From assembly GCA_963701015.1 (NCBI GenBank), contig OY969556.1, positions 930,001 through 994,000 on the forward strand: a stretch of 64,000 nucleotides of DNA, written 5' to 3'. Source of the stretch: MFD09286-c1 sp963701015. GTDB taxonomy: Bacteria > Bacteroidota > Bacteroidia > Bacteroidales > DTGW01. Numbering within the stretch: the stretch's first letter is position 1; each line of letters opens with the position of its first letter. The translations under genes were made by a program, and so were the position numbers. Shown one piece after another: positions 35,593-44,691 of this stretch. Under the pieces are notes generated by a model. That model ran no database searches, was not told where the DNA came from, and was given only the letters and a program-made list of their open reading frames with translations.

Positions 35593-36060
35593 ATGAGAAT
35601 TCTAAAAGCTTCAGTCATTAGCCTGGCTATAATTTTTATTCTAATACAATTATATCCAAACCCTTTGCCAAAAAATTCGGATATGGTAAATGATGACTTT
35701 TTGACCGATACTAGTATATCTAAAATTGATGCAGGAATTATTAAAAATTCTTGTTATGATTGTCATTCAAATTATACACATTATCCCTGGTACTCAAAAA
35801 TTGCACCGTTTTCATGGCTTATAGCTAATCATATACGTGAAGGCAGGAAAAAGCTCAACTTTTCAGAATGGATGAGTTATACCAAAAAACATCAAATACG
35901 TAAACTTGAAGATATTCAGGATGAAATCAATAATGGCGAAATGCCTTTAAAATCGTACCTGTTAATTCATAGAAGTGCAAAACTTACCAAAGAACAGAAG
36001 GAACAAATTTTAAAATTTTGCGACAGGTATAGTGAGAAAATTATTGATTCCGCAAACTAA
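35593..36060 (+). CDS. Haem-binding domain protein (mono-haem)
   Basis: A 155-residue protein: N-terminal membrane anchor or signal (about 5-20), then the haem-binding domain with CYDCHSNYTHYPWYSKIAP (about 54-72), WLIANHIREGRKKLNFSEW and the late GEMPLKSYLLIHRSAKLT, which contributes the Met ligand. This is the classical form of the family. Adjacent to the cytochrome-like protein at 35093, it suggests a small periplasmic electron-transfer pair. Confidence 0.88.
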   Translation: MRILKASVISLAIIFILIQLYPNPLPKNSDMVNDDFLTDTSISKIDAGIIKNSCYDCHSNYTHYPWYSKIAPFSWLIANHIREGRKKLNFSEWMSYTKKHQIRKLEDIQDEINNGEMPLKSYLLIHRSAKLTKEQKEQILKFCDRYSEKIIDSAN

Positions 36061-36172
36061 GAAATAATTCAACTTTTGGCAAATTTTATTGATAATAACT
36101 TAATTCAAAATGTATTGTCATTCAATTACATTTTACGATTTTAAAAATTGAATAAAAAATATTATATTTGAT

Positions 36173-36180
36173 ACATTAAC
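36173..36180 (+). promoter_or_regulatory. Candidate -7 element for the small lipoprotein gene
   Basis: TATATTTG matches TAnnTTTG; a TTG at 36148-36150 lies 22 bases upstream, slightly long for a -33 element. It would give a leader of about 68 bases. Confidence 0.4.
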
Positions 36181-36252
36181 CTGTTTGTAGGAATTCTTTG
36201 TATTTTTAAATATAAAATAATAAAGTTCAAATTTTAATTTAATCCACCCAAA

Positions 36253-36399
36253 ATGAAAAAAAATATCGTTAGCATTCTGATTATTGCATCTGCATTTTTA
36301 GTTATTGCAGGATGTTCATCTCCAAAACCAGCAACAATTTCTAAAGAAAAAAAGGAACAAATGGATAAGGATAAATCTAATTTTGATAACAATCATTAG
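36253..36399 (+). CDS. Small lipoprotein, 48 residues
   Basis: A short gene: MKKNIVSILIIASAFLVIAG followed by lipobox Cys21, then a 27-residue Lys/Asp/Asn-rich hydrophilic tail. Signal peptide and lipobox (VIAGC) are convincing despite the small size. Function unknown; such mini-lipoproteins are common and poorly annotated in Bacteroidota. Confidence 0.75.
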   Translation: MKKNIVSILIIASAFLVIAGCSSPKPATISKEKKEQMDKDKSNFDNNH

Positions 36400-36519
36400 A
36401 CTTTCTAAAATTCTTCGTTATAAGTAGCAAAAAACATTTTATTCAAAGCATTGTCACTTTGAAATGGAAATTATTTGCTTTATATGTATTGATTTATATT
36501 GGATTATTCAAGGAAAATA

Positions 36520-37395
36520 CTACTTATAAATTTCATGTGAGGCTGCTAAAAGTGTATTTTTTAACAAAGCTACACGTGTCATTGGGCCAACTCCACCAGG
36601 CACAGGTGTTATAAAGCTACATTTTTTCGAAACTTCATCAAACGCAACATCTCCGGTTAGTTTGAATCCGCTTTTTGTTTTGTCCGATTTTACCCGTGTT
36701 GTGCCAACATCAATAATAACAGCACCTTCTTTAACCATTTCAGCTTTTAAAAACTCAGGTTGCCCAAGAGCAGCTATAATTATATCGGCATCTTTAGTAA
36801 ATAGCGCAATATTTTTTGTACGACTATGGCAGACAGTTACTGTGCAATCAAAACCTTTTTGTGAAAGCAAAACGCTCATTGGCCGGCCAACAATATTACT
36901 TCTGCCTAAAACAACACAATTTTTACCTTTGGTTTCAATTTTATATCGTTTTAATAATTCTGTAATACCATAAGGTGTGGCTGAAACATAAGATGGTAAT
37001 CCAATTACAGTTCGGCCCATATTTATTGGATGAAAACCGTCAACATCTTTTTTAGGATCAATGGCTTCAATCACTTTTTGCTCTGAAATATGTTTTGGCA
37101 GAGGAAGTTGTACAATAAAACCATCAATATCTTTGTCATTATTTAATTCGGTAACTTTATTTAATAAAATATCTTCTGAAATAGTATCTTCAAATCGGAT
37201 TAATGTTGATTTAAAACCAACTTCTTCACAATCTTTTACTTTGCTAGCTACATATGTTTCGCTTCCACCATCGTGACCAACTAAAATGGCAGCCAAATGA
37301 GGAGTTTTTCCGCCCGAGGTAATGATTTTCTTCACCTCAGCAGCAATTTCTGTTTTAATTTCTTCAGCTATCTTTTTGCCGTCAATCAGTTGCAT
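36520..37395 (-). CDS. folD: Bifunctional methylenetetrahydrofolate dehydrogenase/cyclohydrolase FolD
   Basis: A 291-residue enzyme of one-carbon metabolism that interconverts 5,10-methylene-, methenyl- and 10-formyl-tetrahydrofolate. Conserved pieces are ETYVASKVKDCEEVGF (catalytic Lys), GFIVQLPLPKHI, VVLGRSNIVGRPMSVLLS (NADP site) and TPVPGGVGPMTRVALL. Full family length. It is 66 bases downstream of ffh and on the same strand, so the two may be co-transcribed. Confidence 0.97.
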   Translation of the reverse strand: MQLIDGKKIAEEIKTEIAAEVKKIITSGGKTPHLAAILVGHDGGSETYVASKVKDCEEVGFKSTLIRFEDTISEDILLNKVTELNNDKDIDGFIVQLPLPKHISEQKVIEAIDPKKDVDGFHPINMGRTVIGLPSYVSATPYGITELLKRYKIETKGKNCVVLGRSNIVGRPMSVLLSQKGFDCTVTVCHSRTKNIALFTKDADIIIAALGQPEFLKAEMVKEGAVIIDVGTTRVKSDKTKSGFKLTGDVAFDEVSKKCSFITPVPGGVGPMTRVALLKNTLLAASHEIYK

Positions 37396-37461
37396 TTCTT
37401 TAGTTTTTAGGATTATTGTTTTTATCTTCTTATTAGCAAATTAGCACAATGGAAAATTAAT

Positions 37462-38796
37462 TTATTGTTTCATTCCTTTCATTGCATTCATCATTTGCCC
37501 CATTTTATTACCATTCGACATCATTTTCATCATTTTACGGGTCTCATCGAATTGTTTTAGTAATTTATTTACTTCCTGGATATTGGTTCCGCTACCATCA
37601 GCAATTCGTTTACGACGGCTTCCGTTAATAATATCAGGTTGTGTGCGTTCCGCAGGCGTCATAGATTTTATAATGGCTTCAATGCCTTTAAAAGCATTAT
37701 CGTCAATATCTAAATTTTTTATCGCCTTCCCAACTCCGGGAATCATGCTTGCTAAATCCTTAATATTACCCATTTTTTTAATTTGTTCAATCTGGGCAAT
37801 AAAGTCGTTAAAATCGAATTGATTTTTAGCTATTTTCTTTTGAAGTTTTCGGGCTTCTTCCGCATCAAATTGTTCCTGGGCTTTTTCAACAAGTGTAACA
37901 ATGTCGCCCATTCCAAGTATGCGGTCGGCCATACGTTCGGGATAGAAAACATCAATAGCTTCCATTTTTTCGCCAGAACTAACAAACTTGATAGGCTTGT
38001 TTACTTCTGATTTTATTGATAACGCCGCACCACCACGTGTATCACCATCGAGTTTGGTAAGTACAACGCCGTCAAAATTAAGCCGTTCATTAAAAGCTTT
38101 TGCAGTATTAACAGCATCCTGACCGGTCATTGAATCAACAACGAACAAAATTTCCTGAGGGTCAACAGCTTTTTTTATGGCTGCAATTTCATCCATCATT
38201 TGTTCATCAACAGCTAAACGACCAGCAGTATCAATAATTACTACATTAAAACCGTGTTGCTTTGCATGTTTAACTGCTTCCTTTGCTATTTTAACAGGTT
38301 CGCGGTTATTTTCATCGGAATAAACCTGTACTTCAATTTGCGAACCAAGTACTTTCAATTGTTCAATAGCTGCCGGACGATAAACATCACCTGCAACCAG
38401 CAAAACGTTTCTGCCTTTTTTCGTTTTTAAAAAATTTGCCAGTTTCCCTGAAAACGTTGTTTTACCTGAACCTTGTAAACCGGCAATTAAAATTACTGAA
38501 GGAGATGATTTAATATTTATTTCCTGCGATTGCCCGCCCATTAAATCAATAAGCTCGTCGTGGACAATTTTCACAAGCATTTGTCCAGGTTTCAAAGAAT
38601 TAAGCACATTCTGGCCTAAAGCTTTTTGCTTAACATTATCGGTAAACGATTTGGCTATTTTAAAGTTAACATCAGCATCGAGCAAGGCTTTACGGACATC
38701 TTTCAACGTTTCCGCAACATTTATTTCTGTAATTTTGCCTTCGCCTTTTATAAGTTTGAACGACCGTTCGAGCCGTTCCGATAAATTTTCAAACAT
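37462..38796 (-). CDS. ffh: Signal recognition particle protein Ffh
   Basis: A 444-residue SRP54-type GTPase that binds signal sequences on ribosomes and targets them to the membrane with FtsY. Order: N domain (about 1-85), GTPase G domain (about 90-295) with GLQGSGKTTFSGKLA, DTAGRLAVDEQ, TKLDGDTRGGAALS, and the Met-rich M domain (about 325-444) ending NKMGQMMNAMKGMKQ, which binds SRP RNA and signal peptides. The SRP RNA itself is encoded at about 57111-57207 in this window. Confidence 0.97.
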   Translation of the reverse strand: MFENLSERLERSFKLIKGEGKITEINVAETLKDVRKALLDADVNFKIAKSFTDNVKQKALGQNVLNSLKPGQMLVKIVHDELIDLMGGQSQEINIKSSPSVILIAGLQGSGKTTFSGKLANFLKTKKGRNVLLVAGDVYRPAAIEQLKVLGSQIEVQVYSDENNREPVKIAKEAVKHAKQHGFNVVIIDTAGRLAVDEQMMDEIAAIKKAVDPQEILFVVDSMTGQDAVNTAKAFNERLNFDGVVLTKLDGDTRGGAALSIKSEVNKPIKFVSSGEKMEAIDVFYPERMADRILGMGDIVTLVEKAQEQFDAEEARKLQKKIAKNQFDFNDFIAQIEQIKKMGNIKDLASMIPGVGKAIKNLDIDDNAFKGIEAIIKSMTPAERTQPDIINGSRRKRIADGSGTNIQEVNKLLKQFDETRKMMKMMSNGNKMGQMMNAMKGMKQ

Positions 38797-38923
38797 TTTA
38801 TTTTCCGGTTATTTTAAATTGCAAAAATAATTTTATTGGTATAATGTGACAATAACATTCTTAAAAACAATTATAAATAATGTTGAAAGGTGAATTTAAA
38901 ATTTTGAATTGGATTATAATAAG

Positions 38924-40099
38924 TTATAACCTCTTAATTAAAATTTCTGAAAGCTCAGTTTTACTTAAGTTTACAGGGTTATTTTTATTAGAAGTATGGT
39001 TTACAATTTTATCAATAACATTAATTGAAATTCCAAATTTACCTAACCGGGGAATTTTAAGGTTTATAACTAACTGGTTAATATAATCAATAAGAAATTG
39101 CAAGTAATACGATTCGCTTTTATTCGATGTATTATTTATTAATTTGCTTAATGTATTATATTTATTTAAAACTGGATTGTTGATTTCGATTGAAGCTAGT
39201 TTTTGTATATTCATCCTGTTTACTTCGCCAATAAGAGTTCCGCAAATTACTCCGTGCGGAATATCAAAGAAGCCACCTATTGAAGAAGCAAATCCATGAA
39301 CTGTTCCCAAGCCTGCATTTGCCAGTGCAATACCCGATAACATTGAAGCATATGACACATTTGAACGTGATTCGATATCATTTCCATTTATGAATGCTTT
39401 TTCTAAGGAGGACAAAATTTTAATTAGTCCATCAAATGCAATGGCATCAGTAAATGCAGATGAGTTGGTTGAAACATAGGATTCGAATAATTGTACAAAT
39501 GCATCTAACCCGCTAGATGCTGTAATTTCAGGTGGACAGTTTAAAGTAAGTTCGGGATCAACAATTGCAATATCCGGAACAAAATTGTCATTCCGAAGCG
39601 ATCGCTTAAACCCATTTTCGCCTATTTCGCTAATTACTGCATTTTTGGTAGTTTCGCTTCCTGTGCCAGCCGTGGTTGGAATTGCTATAAATTTTATTTT
39701 TTTACCTGAGTGTACTTTGCCCGATTTATTTCCTTCAAGAAAATCCCGAACTGAGCCTTCTTCACAATGCATTGCGGAAATTGCTTTTCCAGCATCTATT
39801 ACGCTTCCTCCGCCAATTGAAATTACAGTATTTATATTTTTATTTTTAAAATTTTCACAAACAGAATCAATATCGATTATGGTTGGTTCATTTGAAATAT
39901 GGATAATTTCGAAAGTTATTTTTTTTGAAGTTAAAAATTCAATTAACCAATCTCCGGTTTTTGATTTTAAAAAGGAAGATTTTCCTGATACAATAATAAT
40001 TTTATTGCCTATGGATTCAATTTTCTTCTCCAGTATTTTTATTGAACCAGCTCCAAAATAGATTTCTGGAATTTTCGATAGATTGAAAGCACTTACCAT
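38924..40099 (-). CDS. Iron-containing alcohol dehydrogenase
   Basis: A 391-residue group III alcohol dehydrogenase (NAD(P)H-dependent, Fe2+-type). The nucleotide-binding GGGSVIDAGKAISAM, the AGTGSETTKNAVIS segment, and the metal-binding Asp/His residues (GLDAFVQLFESY; GTVHGFASSIGGFFDIPHG) are in place. The substrate may be any short alcohol or aldehyde and cannot be told from sequence. It overlaps the upstream LsrG-like gene by 7 bases, so the two proteins are likely to work in the same pathway. Confidence 0.9.
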   Translation of the reverse strand: MVSAFNLSKIPEIYFGAGSIKILEKKIESIGNKIIIVSGKSSFLKSKTGDWLIEFLTSKKITFEIIHISNEPTIIDIDSVCENFKNKNINTVISIGGGSVIDAGKAISAMHCEEGSVRDFLEGNKSGKVHSGKKIKFIAIPTTAGTGSETTKNAVISEIGENGFKRSLRNDNFVPDIAIVDPELTLNCPPEITASSGLDAFVQLFESYVSTNSSAFTDAIAFDGLIKILSSLEKAFINGNDIESRSNVSYASMLSGIALANAGLGTVHGFASSIGGFFDIPHGVICGTLIGEVNRMNIQKLASIEINNPVLNKYNTLSKLINNTSNKSESYYLQFLIDYINQLVINLKIPRLGKFGISINVIDKIVNHTSNKNNPVNLSKTELSEILIKRL

Positions 40100-40401
40100 T
40101 TTTCGCTTTCAGAAGGGAAAAGGATATTGTGTTTTATTCCGTATCGAGGTTTGGCCATCATATGCTCAACTGCAAGCCGCCAGGTATTATAATGTGAAGT
40201 TTGTTTATGAGCAGTAGATGCAACTTCGGATTCATAGGCTTCGTACAATAAAAATTTTGATGAATTTTCGGCTTCTTGTAAAATATCGAAGCGCAGATTA
40301 CCTTTTTCAATAATTGCTGATTTATGGTTCTTTTCACATTCAGCAATAAAATCTTGAATAAATTCTGGTTTAACTTCGATATGCACTGTGGTTACTATCA
40401 T
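40093..40401 (-). CDS. LsrG-like antibiotic biosynthesis monooxygenase
   Basis: A 102-residue ABM-fold protein whose sequence order (MIVTTVHIEVKPEFIQDFIA, NLRFDILQ, KFLLYEAYESE, HKQTSHYNTW) resembles LsrG, the (4S)-4-hydroxy-5-phosphonooxypentane-2,3-dione isomerase of AI-2 breakdown, and related quinol monooxygenases. No other lsr genes are near, so an AI-2 role is not supported. It overlaps the Fe-alcohol dehydrogenase by 7 bases and starts 11 bases after the cyclase-HD gene; a carbonyl-compound detoxification pair is plausible (inference). Confidence 0.78.
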   Translation of the reverse strand: MIVTTVHIEVKPEFIQDFIAECEKNHKSAIIEKGNLRFDILQEAENSSKFLLYEAYESEVASTAHKQTSHYNTWRLAVEHMMAKPRYGIKHNILFPSESEKW

Positions 40402-40412
40402 TTTAATCTATT

Positions 40413-41804
40413 TTATTCGGGTTCAATCAATTGCATTATCCTTTCAATTTGCTTTTGCTTGTTAACTTCGCGTAAACTTTGAGCTGTTTTGGTAAAATAT
40501 TGGTGTCCTGAAATAAACTTTAGCTGTAATTTATTCCAATCATTTAAAGTACCAATTTTATTAATTTCCTTTAATTCTTTATACAAAGTATTTGATACCG
40601 GGATAAAATCACTTCGGCCTAAATAATCGAGATCGGAATCACAAATAATCCTTTCAAGTAAATTTTTAGGATTGGGCGGCATTTTGGTTGCCATTATTAT
40701 TTCACAAATTTTATTTATTTGTTCTGCCGAATAATTATATTGAGGCAAATATTCACGTACCATTTGTGTTCCGTAATACTCATGATTGTCATAAGCAGTA
40801 ATATGACCGGCATCATGGAATAAAGCAGCCGTTTTTAACAGTAAAATTTCTTCATCGGAAACACCTTCGCCCCAACCAATAAGTTCAACTTCAGTTACCA
40901 CATCAACAGTATGTTTAACATTATGATAGTACAAATGTTTGGGCAATTCCTTTTCTAATTTATCAAGCATATATTCTTGAATGTCAGTAAATTGAATTAA
41001 TCCAAACCGGGTGAAAAAATTCCGGTTAGGTACCAATCCTTTTTCCGATTCCGAAAGTTCTGGAATTATTCCCCGGACAACGTACATTTCAATATCACCG
41101 TGATATTTAATTGGCATTTTGCCAAAATATTCACAAACAAAAAATTCCTTAACCAATTCGTAAGTATTTGCCGAAATAACAATTCTACCCAGTTTCCCGG
41201 ACGATTCCATCCGGGTAGCAATATTTACAGCATCGCCTTTAATATCGTAAGTAGCTTTTTTTTGACCTGAAACAACTGCTGTTACAGAACCTGTATTAAT
41301 GCCCATTTTTAATTCCCAAATTTTATCGTTCGGGCTTTTACGTTGAAGGCTTTCAATGACTTGTTCCATTTCAATTGCTGCCATAACCACTTCAACCGGA
41401 TTGGTAATATTTTTTACCGGAATACCGCCAGCACACATTAAAGTATCACCAATGCTTTTAACTTTTTCAATTTTATACTTTTGAACAATGCAATCAAAAT
41501 GATACATAATTGCATCCAATTGATCCATCAATACGCGTGAATTTGAATTTGCAGCAATTTTCCCAAAACCCTGGATATTAACAAATAAAACTGTAGCCAT
41601 GTTAAAACGCAAAGTTTGCATATCATGTACAAGCTTATGATTTTCAGTATTAACTTTAGCTTCAGTCAGAAGATTTTTGAAATGCTCATTCTCTTCCTGT
41701 AAATGCTCGTTAAGGTTACGCAGTTTTTCACCTTGTTCTTTTAATTCCTTGTTCTGCTTAACAAGTTTGGCAATGCGTTTAACTAGTTCTTCGTAATTTT
41801 CCAC
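40413..41804 (-). CDS. Coiled-coil class III cyclase-like protein with HD domain
   Basis: A 463-residue protein: N-terminal coiled coil (about 1-58), class III cyclase domain (about 68-245) and HD-type hydrolase domain (about 280-440). In the cyclase the first metal ligand is changed: FVN76IQGF stands where FTD is normal. The second Asp120 (KSIGD), Lys116/Asp187 purine pair (adenylate type) and Arg198 remain. The HD domain has His294/His298, His330-Asp331 (ALFHDAGH) and a late DSDLDYLG. Fusion of a cyclase-like and a phosphohydrolase domain suggests a cAMP turnover or binding role; activity of the cyclase half is doubtful. Confidence 0.85.
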   Translation of the reverse strand: MENYEELVKRIAKLVKQNKELKEQGEKLRNLNEHLQEENEHFKNLLTEAKVNTENHKLVHDMQTLRFNMATVLFVNIQGFGKIAANSNSRVLMDQLDAIMYHFDCIVQKYKIEKVKSIGDTLMCAGGIPVKNITNPVEVVMAAIEMEQVIESLQRKSPNDKIWELKMGINTGSVTAVVSGQKKATYDIKGDAVNIATRMESSGKLGRIVISANTYELVKEFFVCEYFGKMPIKYHGDIEMYVVRGIIPELSESEKGLVPNRNFFTRFGLIQFTDIQEYMLDKLEKELPKHLYYHNVKHTVDVVTEVELIGWGEGVSDEEILLLKTAALFHDAGHITAYDNHEYYGTQMVREYLPQYNYSAEQINKICEIIMATKMPPNPKNLLERIICDSDLDYLGRSDFIPVSNTLYKELKEINKIGTLNDWNKLQLKFISGHQYFTKTAQSLREVNKQKQIERIMQLIEPE

Positions 41805-41900
41805 AATTGTAAGGTTCTTATCGTAAAAATAACTATTTTTTATTTCAAATAAATGCTCATACGTAGGAATAGAATTTCTGTTATAGAATTTTTATTTTTC

Positions 41901-41908
41901 TATTTTTG
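41901..41908 (+). promoter_or_regulatory. Candidate -7 element for the GldM-like gene
   Basis: TATTTTTG fits TAnnTTTG and lies 11 bases before the start codon of the gene at 41920. The -33 region is weak. Confidence 0.35.
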
Positions 41909-41919
41909 AAGAAAATTAT

Positions 41920-42612
41920 ATGTTGAAACCCCTATTATTTATTCTAACTATTTTATTATCAGGAGCTATAGATTTGCTTGGACAAGAAGATTATCCACCT
42001 TGTTCTGCATTCGATTCAATTGGGAAGGATACTATTTGTGCAATAAATTCATTTGGAAATAATTTATATATTGGCATTGATAATGAAATTAAACTATCTG
42101 GAAAATATTTTGAAAACAAAAATATATTATTAAAATGTTTTCCGGGAAAAGTTATTGTAGATTCTCCATTATACCTGGTTTACCCATCAAAAAATGGAAC
42201 TGAAATTATTTCGGTTTACCAAAATAATTTTGAAGATTCAAATATTATTTACAAAAAAATATTTAATGTACTTTCAGTTCCGGCGCCGGCTATTAATGTC
42301 GGACATATTCCATTAAATACCATTAATGAAATTTCACGAAGTGAATTAATTCGCAAGGGCAAATTTGAAGTTCATGTTTCAGATGACATCATTGATGACC
42401 ATGATTGGTTTTTTATAAAAGAAATAACATTAGGATATTCTATAGGTTCGTATTATAAAACTGTTACCTGCCAGGGTGATAAGTTTTCAGATGAAATGAT
42501 TTCAGCAATTTCGAGATTAACTCCGGGAAAAGAAGTTTCATTTGCCTTTATTATATCAGGGCAAGGCGATATATATATTCGTGTTTCTCCAATAAAATTA
42601 AGAGTTTATTAA
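41920..42612 (+). CDS. Exported GldM C-terminal-domain-like protein
   Basis: A 230-residue protein with a signal peptide (about 1-21, ending DLLGQ). The mature part has the pattern of the GldM C-terminal domains: NNLYIGIDNEIKLSG, VYPSKNGTEIISVYQN and, near the end, a DDHDWFFIKEITLGYS segment like the ENFDF...F region of GldM, then KFSDEMISAISRLTPGKEVSFAFI. GldM is part of the T9SS/gliding motor, but this short secreted protein lacks the transmembrane anchor, so it is a relative, not GldM itself. Confidence 0.65.
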   Translation: MLKPLLFILTILLSGAIDLLGQEDYPPCSAFDSIGKDTICAINSFGNNLYIGIDNEIKLSGKYFENKNILLKCFPGKVIVDSPLYLVYPSKNGTEIISVYQNNFEDSNIIYKKIFNVLSVPAPAINVGHIPLNTINEISRSELIRKGKFEVHVSDDIIDDHDWFFIKEITLGYSIGSYYKTVTCQGDKFSDEMISAISRLTPGKEVSFAFIISGQGDIYIRVSPIKLRVY

Positions 42613-42638
42613 ATTTTCCAATTCAATTTAATAAAAAA

Positions 42639-42671
42639 AAGAAGACCAGTTTTGATAAATACGGTCTTCTT
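42639..42671. terminator. Bidirectional terminator
   Basis: Stem AAGAAGACC/GGTCTTCTT (42639-42647 with 42663-42671), flanked by A-runs on the left and Ts on the right. It serves the convergent GldM-like gene and the sugar symporter gene. Confidence 0.85.
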
Positions 42672-42691
42672 TTCTTAATAAATTAATATTA

Positions 42692-44470
42692 TTATTGATG
42701 CGATTTTGTCCTTCGGTCAGCTAAATCAATTTCAATTGTATCCATTAATGATTCTTTTAATGGATAAATAAACATAAATACGGCTGCTAAAATGGCTCCA
42801 ATTGCTGGATATATACTTAACATCATCCGTATTCCATTTTGGGTAGCCATAGTTTGTTCCATATTGGCATGGTATCCATAAAATGCAAGAATCCAACCAA
42901 CTGCAGCTATACCAATAGAAGCGCCAAATTTTTGTGACATTGATGCTGCTGAGAATACAAGTCCTGTTGCACGTCGGCCGTTTTTCCATTCCGAATAATC
43001 AGCTGTATCAGCGTACATTGACCAGACCAATGGGAATATTATACCAGCATTGATACTTATAATAAATTGGAATATTAAAATTGTCCAGATATTGGATTTA
43101 TTTAGCCAGAAGAATATTACACTAAAAACGGAAGCTATAATCATTGCCAATAAAAATGTATTTTTCTTACCAATTTTATCGGAAACAGGTTTGGCTAAAA
43201 TTACACCTACTATATTTGCTGCCTGGCCTAAAAGCAGGTAAATAGTGCTAATTGCAAGTACTAAAGTTGTACTTAATTCAAAACTTCCCTGTCCTTTAAA
43301 ATAATAGAGAAAATAATAAACGGCAGCACCATCGCGGATTGTATTAAAAAATATGGTTGAAATTCCGGCTCCAAGTAAAATAAACCAGGGACCATTTTTC
43401 ATTAAATCTTTAACATCATTTTTTAATGAGGTTGTTTCACTCATTGGCTTAATGCGTTCACGGGTAAGTGCAAATGTTAAAAGGAAGAATATAACAGCAA
43501 TAATTGCAATTACTATAACCGCTTTCTTGGTTCCGGAACGGTAATTAATTTCTTTAATAGTGGCTTTTACAACCTTTATATCATTGGTATTGCTTATGAA
43601 TTTTAAATCAGCAAGTTTTGATAAATTTTCTTTTGAAACAAATGAATTTAACTTCATTTGAATATTACTTGAAGTTCCATCTCGCAGAAGGCCTAATGTA
43701 TCTTTACCTTCCCTAAATTCAAACCAGTTTTTTTCATTGGTTTTTGAATTTAAAACTCCAATTTTAAACGCAATATTTGATTTTGTTATAATTTTTACAT
43801 TTAAGAATAATAATGAATCATTTGGTTTTTCGATATTTTGGGCCTGTAAGTTATTATCCCAAACATATACTTTATCAGTATTAATAGTTTTTGAAGTATC
43901 AGCCATTTCAACAACTTTGGCTGATTTATATTCACTAAAAGTTTTGGAACCAAAACTGTCGAATAAAGGTTGAAATAATCCTAAAACAAGGAAACTGCCT
44001 CCAAAAGCGAAAACAAACCTGAAAGTTGCAAGTGTGGTACGTTCTTTTCCATCAGCAGTCATAACTCCCATGAGTGATGCGTATGGAACGTTAATCATTG
44101 AATAAATAATCATCATCAACGAATAGGTTATATAGGCATAAACTATTTTACCAGAAACAGTAAATGATGGTGTTGTAAATGTTAAAATGCCTATAATGCC
44201 GAATGGAATGGCCATCCAAAGCAAATAAGGTCTGAATTTTCCCCAACGGGTTTCAGTGCGGTCGCCTAAAATGCCAATTAATGGATCAATAGCAGCGTCA
44301 CCAACACGTGTAATAAGAAACATTGTACCAACAACAGCCGCTGAAATACCAAAAATGTCGGTATAAAAAAACATAATGTACATTCCAAAAAGCTTCCAGA
44401 ACATAGATGAAGCAGCATCACCAAATCCGTAGCCAATTTTTTCTCTTAATTTAAGTTTTTGTTTAATCAT
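42692..44470 (-). CDS. GPH-type sugar:cation symporter (MFS) with a large periplasmic insertion
   Basis: A 592-residue transporter of the glycoside-pentoside-hexuronide family: KIGYGFGDAASSMFW, RVGDAAIDPLIGILGDRTETRWGKFRP (the conserved loop between helices 2 and 3, written across its length), and 12 predicted helices. A soluble stretch of about 140 residues (172-314) lies between helices 5 and 6, on the periplasmic side by MFS topology, and includes a beta-rich segment. It probably imports a sugar or glycoside. The neighbouring gene encodes an aldose epimerase lipoprotein. Confidence 0.87.
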   Translation of the reverse strand: MIKQKLKLREKIGYGFGDAASSMFWKLFGMYIMFFYTDIFGISAAVVGTMFLITRVGDAAIDPLIGILGDRTETRWGKFRPYLLWMAIPFGIIGILTFTTPSFTVSGKIVYAYITYSLMMIIYSMINVPYASLMGVMTADGKERTTLATFRFVFAFGGSFLVLGLFQPLFDSFGSKTFSEYKSAKVVEMADTSKTINTDKVYVWDNNLQAQNIEKPNDSLLFLNVKIITKSNIAFKIGVLNSKTNEKNWFEFREGKDTLGLLRDGTSSNIQMKLNSFVSKENLSKLADLKFISNTNDIKVVKATIKEINYRSGTKKAVIVIAIIAVIFFLLTFALTRERIKPMSETTSLKNDVKDLMKNGPWFILLGAGISTIFFNTIRDGAAVYYFLYYFKGQGSFELSTTLVLAISTIYLLLGQAANIVGVILAKPVSDKIGKKNTFLLAMIIASVFSVIFFWLNKSNIWTILIFQFIISINAGIIFPLVWSMYADTADYSEWKNGRRATGLVFSAASMSQKFGASIGIAAVGWILAFYGYHANMEQTMATQNGIRMMLSIYPAIGAILAAVFMFIYPLKESLMDTIEIDLADRRTKSHQ

Positions 44471-44643
44471 AATAGTTGAAAGTTTGTAGCTATTTAAGTG
44501 TTTTTAAAATATTTGATTCTTAGTTCAAAAAGATAATGCAAGTATAAAAATTAATTCATCACAAAATTGTAAAATTGCTAAAAGATGTTTAAACATACCA
44601 TATTTATTGATTTCCAATGTGTAATTTATAATCATTTCACAAA

Positions 44644-44672
44644 AAAAGTCATCCAAATAAAGGATGACTTTT
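44644..44672. terminator. Bidirectional terminator after the aldose epimerase gene
   Basis: Stem AAAAGTCATCC/GGATGACTTTT (44644-44654 with 44662-44672) with a 7-base loop, and A/T runs outside. It ends the galM-like gene on the minus strand and separates it from the symporter. Confidence 0.85.
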
Positions 44673-44691
44673 TAATTAATTCAAGCTGTAT

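Noticed and set aside
39585..40061. 158-codon + strand frame inside the alcohol dehydrogenase gene
   Set aside because: Antisense shadow; the minus-strand gene has complete motifs.
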